A stretch of DNA of 64,000 nt from Achromobacter sp. Root83 (GTDB lineage Bacteria > Pseudomonadota > Gammaproteobacteria > Burkholderiales > Burkholderiaceae_B): NCBI RefSeq assembly GCF_001428845.1, contig NZ_LMIU01000001.1:372984-436983 (forward strand), written 5' to 3'. A program made the position numbers and the translations under genes. This document shows positions 24,533-32,367 of the stretch, one piece after another (the first letter of the stretch is position 1; every line of letters starts with the position of its first letter). Under the pieces are notes generated by a model, which was not told where the DNA came from, ran no database searches, and was given only the letters and a program-made list of their open reading frames with translations.

Positions 24533-25312
24533 GTGAGTCTGTATGTTATCGCCGCGTGCCTGGCTGCGGGCGGCCTGATCGGCTTCATGGGCGGCGTGCT
24601 GGGCATCGGGGGCGGCCTGATCGCCATCCCCGCGCTGGTCCTCTTGATGGGCATGTCGCAACAGTTGGCGCAAGGCACCGCGCTCATCATGGTCCTGCCC
24701 ACCATCATGATGGCCGTTCGCAAGTACAACCAGCAGACGCGCATCGACAGGCGCGTCGCCCTGGCGGGCGCGGGCGGCGCCGTGGTGTTCACGTGGGTGG
24801 GCGCGCGGCTCGCGCTGGGCATCGATTCCAGCGTCCTGCGCCAGAGCTTCGCGGTGTTCCTGTTCTTCATCGCGCTGTTCTATGTATGGCAGACATGGCG
24901 CGCATCCCGGCCGGCAGCGCGGCGTGCGCAGGCGCCCAAGCGCGACGCGCCCGTCTTCACGCCGCGCCGGGCCAGCGTGCTGGGCATCCTGTGCGGGACG
25001 CTTGGCGGCTTCTTCGGCGTGGGCGGCGCGGTGCTGGCCGTGCCCATCATCACCTCGGTCTTCCGGCTTCCGCAGACCACTGCGCAGGCGCTGGCGTTGA
25101 GCATGGTGATACCGGGGTCCACCATCGCGTTGATCACCTACACCTGGGCTGGCCAGGCGAACTGGATGGTCGGCGCGCCGCTGGCCATCGGCAGCCTCTT
25201 GCTCGTGCCTGTCGGCGTGCGGCTTGCGTACCGGCTTCCTGAACGAAAGCTGAGAGCCTGCTTCGCGCTCATGCTGTTCGCAACGGTGGCGCTGCTCGCT
25301 TTCGAGGCCTAG
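24533..25312 (+). CDS. TauE/SafE-family sulfite/organosulfur exporter
   Basis: A 259-residue inner-membrane protein with about seven to eight hydrophobic helices. The two internal halves carry the family signature GGVLGIGGGLIAIP and, later, GTLGGFFGVGGAVLAVP. The family moves sulfite or sulfonate-derived anions; the substrate is not defined here. It starts with GTG at 24533 after GGAG at 24522-24525. It stands alone between radA and the small exported protein. Confidence 0.88.
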   Translation: MSLYVIAACLAAGGLIGFMGGVLGIGGGLIAIPALVLLMGMSQQLAQGTALIMVLPTIMMAVRKYNQQTRIDRRVALAGAGGAVVFTWVGARLALGIDSSVLRQSFAVFLFFIALFYVWQTWRASRPAARRAQAPKRDAPVFTPRRASVLGILCGTLGGFFGVGGAVLAVPIITSVFRLPQTTAQALALSMVIPGSTIALITYTWAGQANWMVGAPLAIGSLLLVPVGVRLAYRLPERKLRACFALMLFATVALLAFEA

Positions 25313-25518
25313 CGCGGGACTCGCCCACGCTCGCCGCGCGGCCAGTGAAAGCGCCGTGAAAGCCTGCTTCATGACCAGGCGTTAGCGGCGGAAAATATAT
25401 GGTTCCGCGTTGAACCTTCTTGCGGAGAGGGCTTCAAACGGGGTACGGGCCAAGCGGCGATGTTGCCGCCCCGTATCGGAAGAAGGCCATTGGCCTTCAC
25501 CATCCAGGAGTTCATGAA

Positions 25519-25758
25519 ATGACGACTCACTCCCGTATTGCTGCATTCTTATCCACTTCGGCCTTGTGCCTTGGTCTTGCCGCGGCGCCGTCTGCGTTCG
25601 CGGCCGGCGCCGATGCCAACGCCAAGTCGGGCGAGACCAAGTCCCAGGCGCAGCACAAGCATCACAAGTCCGACAAGACGTCCGCCAAGCATGGGACGGA
25701 AAAGTCGGGTGGAGCCGCGAAGATGCACTCGTCCGGCGCCACGACGCCGGCGAAGTAA
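25519..25758 (+). CDS. Small histidine/lysine-rich exported protein
   Basis: A 79-residue protein. MTTHSRIAAFLSTSALCLGLAAAPSAFA is a signal peptide (cleavage around residue 28), and the mature part of about 50 residues is low-complexity: AGADANAKSGETKSQAQHKHHKSDKTSAKHGTEK and a tail rich in Ser, Gly and Lys. AGGAG at 25506-25510 supports ATG 25519 over an upstream in-frame start at 25420. It is not a recognised family. The His/Lys content suggests polyanion or metal binding in the periplasm, but that is a guess. A strong terminator follows at 25829. Confidence 0.72.
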   Translation: MTTHSRIAAFLSTSALCLGLAAAPSAFAAGADANAKSGETKSQAQHKHHKSDKTSAKHGTEKSGGAAKMHSSGATTPAK

Positions 25759-25828
25759 TCGCGACGGGCGGCAACGCTCAAGTTCCTTTGCGCAAGAAGA
25801 CTTCCGGTTCCCGCGGGGCGGAAAGTCG

Positions 25829-25867
25829 AAAGCCTCTCGGTATGGGCGCCGAGAGGCTTTTCTTTTT
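25829..25867 (+). terminator. Rho-independent terminator
   Basis: AAAGCCTCTCGG (25829-25840), an eight-base loop, CCGAGAGGCTTT (25849-25860), then TCTTTTT. It is a strong 12-bp stem ending the small exported-protein transcript. Tandem 14-bp repeats begin immediately after it. Confidence 0.9.
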
Positions 25868-25937
25868 GTGGCGCACGGCTTGTGGCGCACGGCTTGTGGC
25901 GCACGGCCTGTGGCGCGCGGCCTGTGGCGCGCGGCCG
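25868..25937. repeat. Five tandem 14-bp repeats (minisatellite)
   Basis: Five head-to-tail units of 14 bp start at 25868, 25882, 25896, 25910 and 25924. Units 1 and 2 are identical (GTGGCGCACGGCTT). Unit 3 changes one base, unit 4 one more (CAC to CGC), and unit 5 one more at the end. The array lies between a terminator and the convergent 2-hydroxyacid dehydrogenase end (25965), so it is non-coding. The gradient of substitutions is what stepwise slipped-strand duplication gives. Confidence 0.9.
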
Positions 25938-25964
25938 CTTTCGCGGCCGCGGAGCGCATCCGCC

Positions 25965-26921
25965 TTATTCCACCGGTGTGACCACGCGGCCGGTCTCGAA
26001 AAATGCCTGCAGGTTTTCGAACATCATGTTTTCCATCGCCAGGCGCGTTTCTTCCGTGGCGCTGCCGATGTGCGGCAACAGCACGGCGTTGTCGCTCTTG
26101 ACCAGGGCTTCGGGCACCTTGGGCTCGTGTTCGAACACGTCGAGCGCGGCGCAGCCCAGCTTGCCGGCTTCCAGCGCGGCGACCAGCGCCGTTTCATCGA
26201 TGACGGGGCCGCGCGCGATGTTGACGATGATGCCCTTGGGGCCCAGCGCTTCCAGCACTTCGCGGTTCACCAGATGGCGCGTGCTGGGGCCGCCGACGGT
26301 GGCCACGATGAGGAAATCGGCCCACTTGGCCAGCTCCGTGAGCGACGCCTCGTAGCCGTAGGCGATGTCGTCGCGCTTTCTGCGGTTGTGATAGCGCACT
26401 TCCATGTCGAAACCCGTGCCGCGCTTGGCGATGGCTTCGCCGATGCGGCCCAGGCCCACGATGCCCAGCTTCTTGCCGCTGACGCGCAGGCCCAGCGGGA
26501 TGCTGCCATGCACCTGGCCCCATTGGCCGGCCCGGACGAAGCGTTCGCCCTGGCCCATGCGGCGGGCGCCGGCGATCAGCAGGCCCCAGGCCAGATCGGC
26601 GACGCAGTCGGTCAACACGTCCGGCGTGTTGCTGACCAGCACGTTGCGCTGACGGGCGGCTTCGACGTCGATGGTTTCGTACCCCACGCCCCAACTGCAA
26701 ATGGCCTTCAGGTCGGGCAGGGCGTTGATGAGCTCTGCGCTGGCGCCGAAGTTGGCCGACGTGACGACGGCGGTGACGCCCTTGCCGTGCTCTGCCAGCG
26801 CAGCCTTGCGGTCCGGATACTTCCACAGTTCGACGACGTCGTAGCCGTCTGCAAGACGCTTGTTGGCGGTGGGGGAGCCGGCCAGCGAGCCGACCTGGAT
26901 GATGCGTTGCTTGGTGGTCAT
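25965..26921 (-). CDS. D-isomer-specific 2-hydroxyacid dehydrogenase
   Basis: A 318-residue NAD(P)-dependent dehydrogenase. The Rossmann motif GLGRIGEAIAKR is followed by NRRKRDD after the second strand (Arg pair, suggesting NADPH), VNIARGPVIDE with the catalytic Arg, DVFEHEP with Glu, and LPHIGSAT with the catalytic His. It most resembles hydroxypyruvate/glyoxylate or 2-ketogluconate reductases. It is downstream of two Bug genes on the minus strand (90 bp gap), within the leftward arm of the sugar-acid regulon. It would reduce a 2-oxo acid such as tartronate semialdehyde or hydroxypyruvate made by the GarL-like aldolase of the rightward arm (inference). Confidence 0.9.
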   Translation of the reverse strand: MTTKQRIIQVGSLAGSPTANKRLADGYDVVELWKYPDRKAALAEHGKGVTAVVTSANFGASAELINALPDLKAICSWGVGYETIDVEAARQRNVLVSNTPDVLTDCVADLAWGLLIAGARRMGQGERFVRAGQWGQVHGSIPLGLRVSGKKLGIVGLGRIGEAIAKRGTGFDMEVRYHNRRKRDDIAYGYEASLTELAKWADFLIVATVGGPSTRHLVNREVLEALGPKGIIVNIARGPVIDETALVAALEAGKLGCAALDVFEHEPKVPEALVKSDNAVLLPHIGSATEETRLAMENMMFENLQAFFETGRVVTPVE

Positions 26922-27011
26922 GTTGTCGTACGGTTGGGTGGCGAAGCGTTCATGCTACTTGATCAGGCTTGATTCCGGATGAGGGGATGCCACGGGCATC
27001 CCCCCTCTGGC

Positions 27012-27983
27012 TTATTCAAGCTGGATGTTTGCCTTCTGGATCACGTCCTTCCAGCGCTTGACTTCGGCTTGCTGGAATTCGGTGAACTGCTGGGGGGTGT
27101 TCGCGACCACTTCAAAGCCCAGGCCTTGCAGGGTCTTCTCGGTCTGCGGGTCGCGCAAGGCCGTCCGCAAGGCCTTGGCAAGCTGCTCCACGACAGCCGG
27201 CGGCGTGCCCTTGGGCACGGCAAAGCCCTGCCAGGAATACACCACCATGTCCTTGATGCCGGCCTCCGTCAGCGTCGGCACGTCGGGCAGATCCGTCGCG
27301 CGCGCGTCGCCGGTGATGGCAAGGGCCTTGAGCTTGCCCGCCTTGATGTGGTTCTGCACGGCGCCCAGGTTCTGGAACGACACGTTGACCTGCCCGCCGA
27401 GCAGGTCGGCGATCGCGGCGCCGCCTCCCTTGTAGGGCACGTCCACGCCCGTGCTCTGCGTGCGTTGGCGGAACAGCACGGCAGACAGGTGGTCGGACGA
27501 CCCGGTGCCCGACGACGCGTACGACACCGTGCCCGGGTTCTTCTTCGCGTAGGCGACCAGTTCGGCGACGGTGCTGGCGGGAAAGCTGGTTGCCGCCACG
27601 AGCACATTGGGATTGCGCACGGCCTGCGTCAGGTACGCGAAGTCCTTGCTCGGGTTGTAGGCCAGATTCTTGTAGAGCGCCTCGTTGATGGCGAAGGTGC
27701 CGATCGAGCCGACCATCATGGTGTAGCCGTCGGGCGTGGAGCGGGCCAGCGCCTGGGCGCCGATGGCGCTGTTGGCGCCGGGCTTGTTCTCGACCACGAA
27801 GGTCTGGCCCAGAAGCTTCGACAGCGCTGGCGTGACCGAACGCGCGGTGATGTCGGACGAGCCGCCCGGGACGAAGGGCACGATCATGGTGACGGGTTTT
27901 TCGGGGTAGCCGGCGGCCTGTGCCGCCGGCGCGCCAAGCACAATGGCGCCCGCCGCGACGGCGGCGCTGATCAGTTTGTTCAT
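27012..27983 (-). CDS. Bug/TctC-family periplasmic receptor
   Basis: A 323-residue receptor with a signal peptide (MNKLISAAVAAGAIVLGAPAAQA/AGYPEKP). Bug motifs are TMIVPFVPGGSSDITAR, VENKPGANSAIGAQA and STPDGYT. It is the second of two consecutive Bug genes (the other at 28058) with a 74-bp gap. They share the same divergent promoter region with the rightward sugar-acid genes, so they probably serve different or paired substrates of that pathway. Confidence 0.93.
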   Translation of the reverse strand: MNKLISAAVAAGAIVLGAPAAQAAGYPEKPVTMIVPFVPGGSSDITARSVTPALSKLLGQTFVVENKPGANSAIGAQALARSTPDGYTMMVGSIGTFAINEALYKNLAYNPSKDFAYLTQAVRNPNVLVAATSFPASTVAELVAYAKKNPGTVSYASSGTGSSDHLSAVLFRQRTQSTGVDVPYKGGGAAIADLLGGQVNVSFQNLGAVQNHIKAGKLKALAITGDARATDLPDVPTLTEAGIKDMVVYSWQGFAVPKGTPPAVVEQLAKALRTALRDPQTEKTLQGLGFEVVANTPQQFTEFQQAEVKRWKDVIQKANIQLE

Positions 27984-28057
27984 GGAGTCTCCTGGTTCGC
28001 GTGATGATGAAGAGCCCGCCGCTCACGCGTTGCGGGCGGGCCCGGATCAACGCCGGG

Positions 28058-29059
28058 TCAGTCGACCTTGGCGCCGGATTTCTTTACGACCTCGGCCCAC
28101 TTGACGGTTTCCTGAGCCATGAACTGTTTGAATTGGGTGGGGGTGTTGCCCGATGGCGTGGCGCCCTGGGCCTGCAGCTGGGCGCGCACGGGCTCCTGCT
28201 GCAAGGCGGCGGCCACGTCGCGCTGGATCTTCTGAACGATTTCCGGCGGCGTGCCCGCCGGGGCCAGCAGGCCGAACCAGCTCGACGCGTCATAACCCTT
28301 GACGCCGGCCTCGGCCAGCGTGGGGACGTCGGGCAGGGCGGGCGAACGGTTGGCGGTGGTGACGGCCAAGGGGCGCAGCTTGCCGCCCTTGATGAAGCCC
28401 ATGGACGAGGGCAGGTTGTCGAAGATCAGGTCGGCCGACCCCGCCATCACGTCGGTCAGCGCGGGACTGCTGCCCTTGTAGGGCACGTGCGTCATGCGCG
28501 TGCCTGTCATGCTCTGGAACAGCTCGCCCGACAGGTGCGTGGAAGTGCCGTTGCCGGTGGACGCCATGTTGACGCTGCCAGGGTTGGCCTTCAGGTACTT
28601 GATCAGGTCCGCCACCGTGCGGATGCCGTGCTTGTCGGCGAACTTGGGGTTCAGCTCCAGGATGTTGGGCACCGGGATGACCAGGGTGACAGGCACGAAG
28701 TCCTTGACCGGGTCGTAGGGCAGCTTGGCGTAGACGGACTGATTGATGGCGTGCGTGCTGACCGTGCCCATCAGCAGGGTGTAGCCATCGGCCGTGGCGC
28801 GCGCGGCTTCCGCCGTGCCGACGTTGCCGCCGGCGCCCGCCTTGTTGTCCACCACCACGGGCTTGTTCCAGCTCTTGCCCAGTTCGGCCGCCACCACGCG
28901 CGCGGCGATGTCGGCGGTGCCGCCGGCGGGGAAGGGCACGATGATCTTCACGTCGCGTTCCGGGTAGTCCGCCAGGGCCGGCGCGGCCGGCAGAAGAAAG
29001 GCGGTGGCCGTCAGCAGGGCGGCCGCGATGAATCGGCCTCTCGCAGGGGCTGCATGCAT
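28058..29059 (-). CDS. Bug/TctC-family periplasmic receptor
   Basis: A 333-residue receptor. The start at 29059 follows a strong GAGGAG and gives a proper signal peptide ([20 protein letters not shown] to APALA, cleavage near residue 30); a longer open frame to 29224 runs into the promoter region and is rejected. Bug motifs are [31 protein letters not shown] and ATADGYT. It is the first gene of the leftward arm driven from the divergent promoter at about 29190-29224. Confidence 0.93.
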   Translation of the reverse strand: MHAAPARGRFIAAALLTATAFLLPAAPALADYPERDVKIIVPFPAGGTADIAARVVAAELGKSWNKPVVVDNKAGAGGNVGTAEAARATADGYTLLMGTVSTHAINQSVYAKLPYDPVKDFVPVTLVIPVPNILELNPKFADKHGIRTVADLIKYLKANPGSVNMASTGNGTSTHLSGELFQSMTGTRMTHVPYKGSSPALTDVMAGSADLIFDNLPSSMGFIKGGKLRPLAVTTANRSPALPDVPTLAEAGVKGYDASSWFGLLAPAGTPPEIVQKIQRDVAAALQQEPVRAQLQAQGATPSGNTPTQFKQFMAQETVKWAEVVKKSGAKVD

Positions 29060-29185
29060 GGAATTCGTCTCCTCGGTGTGCGCGTGGCCGCGCATCGTTT
29101 CTGGGGGTATTCCGCTCCCGGCGCCGCCGGGAGTTTTGACGCCGCATGACGCCCCGGGCGCCCTGCGTGTGTGCTGCCGATCTAC

Positions 29186-29196
29186 TTGTAAAACAA
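29186..29196. promoter_or_regulatory. GntR/FCD-type operator 1
   Basis: TTGTAAAACAA matches TNGTNNNACNA, the recurrent operator of FadR/FCD-subfamily GntR proteins, at every defined position. It touches the -10 region and start point of the leftward promoter. A GntR/FCD gene lies 1.1 kb away at 30346. Confidence 0.65.
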
Positions 29197-29224
29197 ATAT
29201 AGGTATTGAGGTTGTGCTTGTCAA
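29196..29224 (-). promoter_or_regulatory. Leftward sigma-70 promoter for the Bug/Bug/dehydrogenase arm
   Basis: Read on the minus strand: -35 TTGACA (29224-29219, perfect), 17-bp spacer, -10 TATATT (29201-29196). It leaves a leader of about 130 nt before the Bug start at 29059. GntR-type operator 2 overlaps its -35, and operator 1 covers its -10/start region. Confidence 0.72.
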
Positions 29225-29235
29225 CCAAGTATACT
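29206..29235 (+). promoter_or_regulatory. Rightward sigma-70 promoter for the sugar-acid arm
   Basis: -35 TTGAGG (29206-29211), 18-bp spacer, -10 TATACT (29230-29235). It leaves a leader of about 40 nt before the DHDPS-family gene at 29283. It overlaps the leftward promoter face to face. Operator 2 lies in its spacer and operator 3 just after its start point. Confidence 0.62.
29218..29228. promoter_or_regulatory. GntR/FCD-type operator 2
   Basis: TTGTCAACCAA matches TNGTNNNACNA with one mismatch. It lies 32 bp from operator 1, between and over both divergent promoters. Confidence 0.55.
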
Positions 29236-29248
29236 TTTTTCACCCTAC

Positions 29249-29259
29249 TTATTTGACAA
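29249..29259. promoter_or_regulatory. GntR/FCD-type operator 3
   Basis: Read on the minus strand, TTGTCAAATAA matches TNGTNNNACNA with one mismatch. It lies 31 bp from operator 2 and at about +7 to +17 of the rightward transcript. Confidence 0.5.
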
Positions 29260-29282
29260 CTGGATCAGCCAGGAGCCCGTCC

Positions 29283-30212
29283 ATGAAAACTTCTCCGGTC
29301 ACCGCCCAGGACCTGCAGCGTTCGGTCATCGCCGTGCCGCCCCTGGCCCGCCATGCCGACCTTTCCTTGAATGTAGCGGCCAACCAGGCCCTGCTCGGCC
29401 ATCTGGAAGCGGGCGGCGTGCGCAACGTGATGTATGGCGGCAATGCCAACTTCTACAACGTGGGCGTCAGCGAGTACGCGCGCATCGTGGACATGCTGGC
29501 CGAACTGGCGGGCGCGGACACGTGGATCCTGCCGTCCGTGGGGCCCGACTACGGAAAGATGATGGACCAGGCCGCGATCCTGCGGTCGCGCGCTTTCCCC
29601 ACGGCGATGCTGCTGCCCATGGCCTTCCCGTATACCGACGCCGGCCTTGCCGACGGCGTGCGCCGCTTCACGGACGCGCTGGCCAAGCCGGCCGTCGTCT
29701 ACATCAAATCGGCCGACTACCTGGCGCCGGAGACGGCGGCGCGCCTGGTCGAAGAGGGCCGCATCGCCGCCTTCAAATACGCGGTCGTCCGCGACGATTT
29801 CTCTCGGGATGCCTACCTGTCGGCCATGCTGCAAGCCGTGGATTCGCGCTGGATCGTCAGCGGTATCGGCGAACGTCCGGCCATCGTCCACTATCGCGAC
29901 TTTGGCTTGAAGAGCTTCACCTCGGGTTCGGTCTGCGTGGCGCCGCGCGGTTCGATGCAACTGCTGCATCTGCTGCGGGACGGCCGCTACGATGAAGCCG
30001 AAGCCGTGCGCGAACACTATATGGGCCTGGAAGACTGCCGCGACAGCATCAGCCCCATCCGCGTGCTGCACGATGCGGTTACCTTGTCCGGCGTGGCGGA
30101 CATGGGACCGATGCTGCCGCTGCTGACGGGCATCTCCAGCGCCGAACGCGAGCGCGTGGCGCCCGTGGCGCGTGCGTTGGCCGCCTGGGACCGCGAGGCC
30201 GCGACGGCGTGA
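29283..30212 (+). CDS. DHDPS/NAL-family class I aldolase or dehydratase
   Basis: A 309-residue TIM-barrel protein of the dihydrodipicolinate synthase/N-acetylneuraminate lyase superfamily. GGVRNVMYGGNANFYNV matches the phosphate/carboxylate-binding strand (normally GGTTGE), PAVVYIKSADYL the tyrosine-containing strand, and IAAFKYAVVRDD carries the candidate Schiff-base lysine. ATG 29283 follows CCAGGAG. It is a divergent family member. By context (IlvD-type dehydratase, GarL-like aldolase) it probably acts on a 2-keto-3-deoxy sugar acid, as KdgD (5-dehydro-4-deoxyglucarate dehydratase) or L-KDA dehydratase do. It is the first gene of the rightward arm. Confidence 0.82.
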   Translation: MKTSPVTAQDLQRSVIAVPPLARHADLSLNVAANQALLGHLEAGGVRNVMYGGNANFYNVGVSEYARIVDMLAELAGADTWILPSVGPDYGKMMDQAAILRSRAFPTAMLLPMAFPYTDAGLADGVRRFTDALAKPAVVYIKSADYLAPETAARLVEEGRIAAFKYAVVRDDFSRDAYLSAMLQAVDSRWIVSGIGERPAIVHYRDFGLKSFTSGSVCVAPRGSMQLLHLLRDGRYDEAEAVREHYMGLEDCRDSISPIRVLHDAVTLSGVADMGPMLPLLTGISSAERERVAPVARALAAWDREAATA

Positions 30213-30276
30213 GCGTTTGCGCAATGGCCGGGCCGTGCTGCCTTCGCCGCGCATTGACGTTACGATGAGCGCTCTG

Positions 30277-30331
30277 CGCGCGTCGCGGACAGTGTCATAG
30301 GGCCTGTCCGCGGCGCGCGAACAGGCCCTAT
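30277..30331 (+). promoter_or_regulatory. Two mutually exclusive hairpins in the GntR gene leader
   Basis: Stem A: 30277-30291 pairs with 30305-30319 over 15 positions (one G-U). Stem B: 30297-30307 pairs with 30321-30331 over 11 perfect base pairs (ATAGGGCCTGT with ACAGGCCCTAT). The two share 30305-30307, and B uses most of A's loop, so both cannot form fully. The structure ends 5 nt before the AGGAGG of the GntR gene (30337-30342). There is no T-run. It could be an attenuation or translation switch, or a processing hairpin after the DHDPS gene. Confidence 0.55.
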
Positions 30332-30345
30332 CCCCAGGAGGTTCC

Positions 30346-31119
30346 GTGGCCCGACCCAAAGCATCGCCCCCGCCCGCGCCATCCGCGCCCGCCGCGCCGG
30401 AGGTTTCGGGCGCGCCGGTGCTGGAACGCGGGCATCGGGTGCGGCTGGCGGACCAGCTTTACGGGCAGATCTTCGAACAGATCGTGTCCGGCGGACTGAA
30501 CGTCGGCGACAAGCTGCCGTCCGAAAATGAAATATCCGAACGCTTTGGCGTATCGCGCCCCGTCGTGCGCGAAGCGCTATTGCGCCTGCGCGCCGACGGC
30601 CTCATCACGGCGCACCAGGGCCTGGGCACCTTCGTCAGCCATCAGCCGGCGCCCCGCCTGAAGACCTTCAATGACGTGCAGAACGTCAGCGCCTATCTGC
30701 GGGCCCAAGAGGTCCGCGTCGCGCTCGAAGGCGATGCGGCGCGCCTGGCGGCCCTGCGCCGCACCGACGAACAGCTCAACAAGATCACCGAGGCGCATGC
30801 GGCGTTCGCCGACACCCTGGCCCGCGGTCAGGTGTCCGCCGAAGCGGACCTGGCCTTTCACGCCAGCATCGCGGAGGCGAGCGGCAACGATTTCTACCTG
30901 GGCGTGCTTGAGAGCATCCACGAATCGATCAGCGGCTTCATGCGCCTTACCTTGAATCTGACGCGCACCGGTTCCCGGCAGCGCGCGCAACGCGTGGTCG
31001 ATGAACACGCCACCATCCTGGACGCCATCCGCGAACAGGACGGCGAACGCGCCCGCGTCGCCATGCAATTCCATCTGGGCCAGGCCCGGCACCGGCTGGT
31101 GGATCGCGACCGCGACTGA
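30346..31119 (+). CDS. GntR-family regulator, FadR/FCD subfamily
   Basis: A 257-residue repressor-type regulator. A Pro/Ala-rich N-terminal tail (1-27) precedes the winged helix (LADQLYGQIFEQIVSGGL, LPSENEISERFGVSRPVVREAL) and an all-helical FCD effector domain whose Asp168, His172, His221 and His243 fit the D-H-H-H metal site. The start is GTG 30346 after a perfect CAGGAGG. It sits inside the operon it probably controls and, across the divergent promoter, the Bug/Bug/dehydrogenase arm; three matching operators lie at 29186-29259. The inducer is probably a sugar acid or keto-deoxy sugar acid bound at the metal. Confidence 0.92.
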   Translation: MARPKASPPPAPSAPAAPEVSGAPVLERGHRVRLADQLYGQIFEQIVSGGLNVGDKLPSENEISERFGVSRPVVREALLRLRADGLITAHQGLGTFVSHQPAPRLKTFNDVQNVSAYLRAQEVRVALEGDAARLAALRRTDEQLNKITEAHAAFADTLARGQVSAEADLAFHASIAEASGNDFYLGVLESIHESISGFMRLTLNLTRTGSRQRAQRVVDEHATILDAIREQDGERARVAMQFHLGQARHRLVDRDRD

Positions 31120-31169
31120 CGCCCGTTCCTGGCCCGCCACGAAAAACCAAGGACTACAGGAGACAAACA

Positions 31170-32282
31170 GTGCGAGGGAATGGATCAATTGCGGCGGCCG
31201 TGCCGGTGGAGCAGGTGCAGGAACAGATACTGCAGGTGCTGATGGCGTGGGGCATGGCCGAGGACCTGGCGCTCACCACCGCGGGCCTGATGGCGCGGAC
31301 GGACCTGCTGGGCATCGATTCGCATGGCATTTCCATGCTGCCCGCCTACGAAGAAAAGTGGCGCGCGGGCTCGCTGCGCCTCGATGCCCGCGCCCGCGTG
31401 GTGCGCGACGGCGGCGCCAGCGCGCTGATAGATGGCATGGGCGGGCTGGGCTATCCCGTGGCCGCGCAGGCCATGCACCTGGCGGTCGACAAGGCCCTGG
31501 AACACGGCGTGGGCGCGGTGTCGGTCTGCAACTCCCATCACTTCGGGGCGGCTGGCGTGTATGCGCGCATCGCGGTCGAACGCGGCGTGGTCGGACTGGC
31601 GACCAGCAGCGCCAACGGCGTCATCATGGTGCCCACGCGCGGCGCCATGCCCATGCTGGGCACCAACCCCATCGCCTTCGGCGCGCCCGCGGCCTATAAC
31701 GAACCCTTTGTGCTGGACATGGCGACCACCACTGTCGCGGCCAACAAGGTCAAGGTGTACGACTTCCTGGACAAGCCCTTGCCGCCGGGATGGGCGGTGG
31801 ACGGGCGGGGCGGCGCGGTCACGGATGCGGGCGCCGCCATGGAATTCATTTTCAAGCACCCCGAAGGCGGCCTGACGCCGTTGGGCGGCACGCCTTCCAT
31901 GAGCAGCCACAAGGGTTACGGCCTGGCGATGATGGCGCAGATTCTGGGCGGCACGCTCAGCGGCAGCGCCTTTGCCGCGCGGCGCGCGTCGACCCGCCGT
32001 CCGGGCGAGCCGGACGACGTGGGGCATTTCTTCCTGGCGCTCAACCCCGACGCCTTCCGTGCGGCCGGCTCGTTCGAGTCCGACATGGACGACATGATCG
32101 ACGCCCTGCACGACACGCCGCCCGCGGATCCGGCCGAGCCGGTGCTGGTGGCTGGTGAGCCCGAAGCCGCCGAACGCGCGCGCCGGCTAGGCCAGGGCAT
32201 TCCCATTTCCGCGGCCCTGGCCGAGCGCCTGCGCGGCATCTGCGAGCGCGCCGGCACACCGTATCTGCTGGACCCCGCCTGA
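31170..32282 (+). CDS. Ldh/malate-dehydrogenase family (MDH2-type) NAD(P)H oxidoreductase
   Basis: A 370-residue member of the Ldh family (PF02615), unrelated to Rossmann dehydrogenases. Segments are RTDLLGIDSHGISMLP (catalytic His), VSVCNSHHFGAAG, GLATSSANGVIMVP, GTNPIAFGAPA, MATTTVAANKV and MSSHKGYGLAMM. It starts with GTG 31170 after AGGAGA. Members reduce 2-oxo acids (lactate, malate, ureidoglycolate, 2-oxogluconate). In this operon it may interconvert a sugar acid and its keto form or reduce a pathway product. The predicted operon continues with the dehydratase 85 bp downstream. Confidence 0.9.
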   Translation: MRGNGSIAAAVPVEQVQEQILQVLMAWGMAEDLALTTAGLMARTDLLGIDSHGISMLPAYEEKWRAGSLRLDARARVVRDGGASALIDGMGGLGYPVAAQAMHLAVDKALEHGVGAVSVCNSHHFGAAGVYARIAVERGVVGLATSSANGVIMVPTRGAMPMLGTNPIAFGAPAAYNEPFVLDMATTTVAANKVKVYDFLDKPLPPGWAVDGRGGAVTDAGAAMEFIFKHPEGGLTPLGGTPSMSSHKGYGLAMMAQILGGTLSGSAFAARRASTRRPGEPDDVGHFFLALNPDAFRAAGSFESDMDDMIDALHDTPPADPAEPVLVAGEPEAAERARRLGQGIPISAALAERLRGICERAGTPYLLDPA

Positions 32283-32367
32283 ATCCCCATTCCGATCACG
32301 GGCCTGTGCATGGCTGTCTTCAGCGTGAACCGGCCCTAACCCCGCCAAAGAGCAGAGGATGCGAGAC

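Noticed and set aside
25868..25937. CRISPR array
   Set aside because: Units are 14 bp and abut directly with no spacers, and no cas gene is present.
29004..29282. N-terminal extension of the DHDPS-family protein
   Set aside because: It would translate the divergent promoter and operators. The ribosome-binding site and family N-terminus fix ATG 29283.
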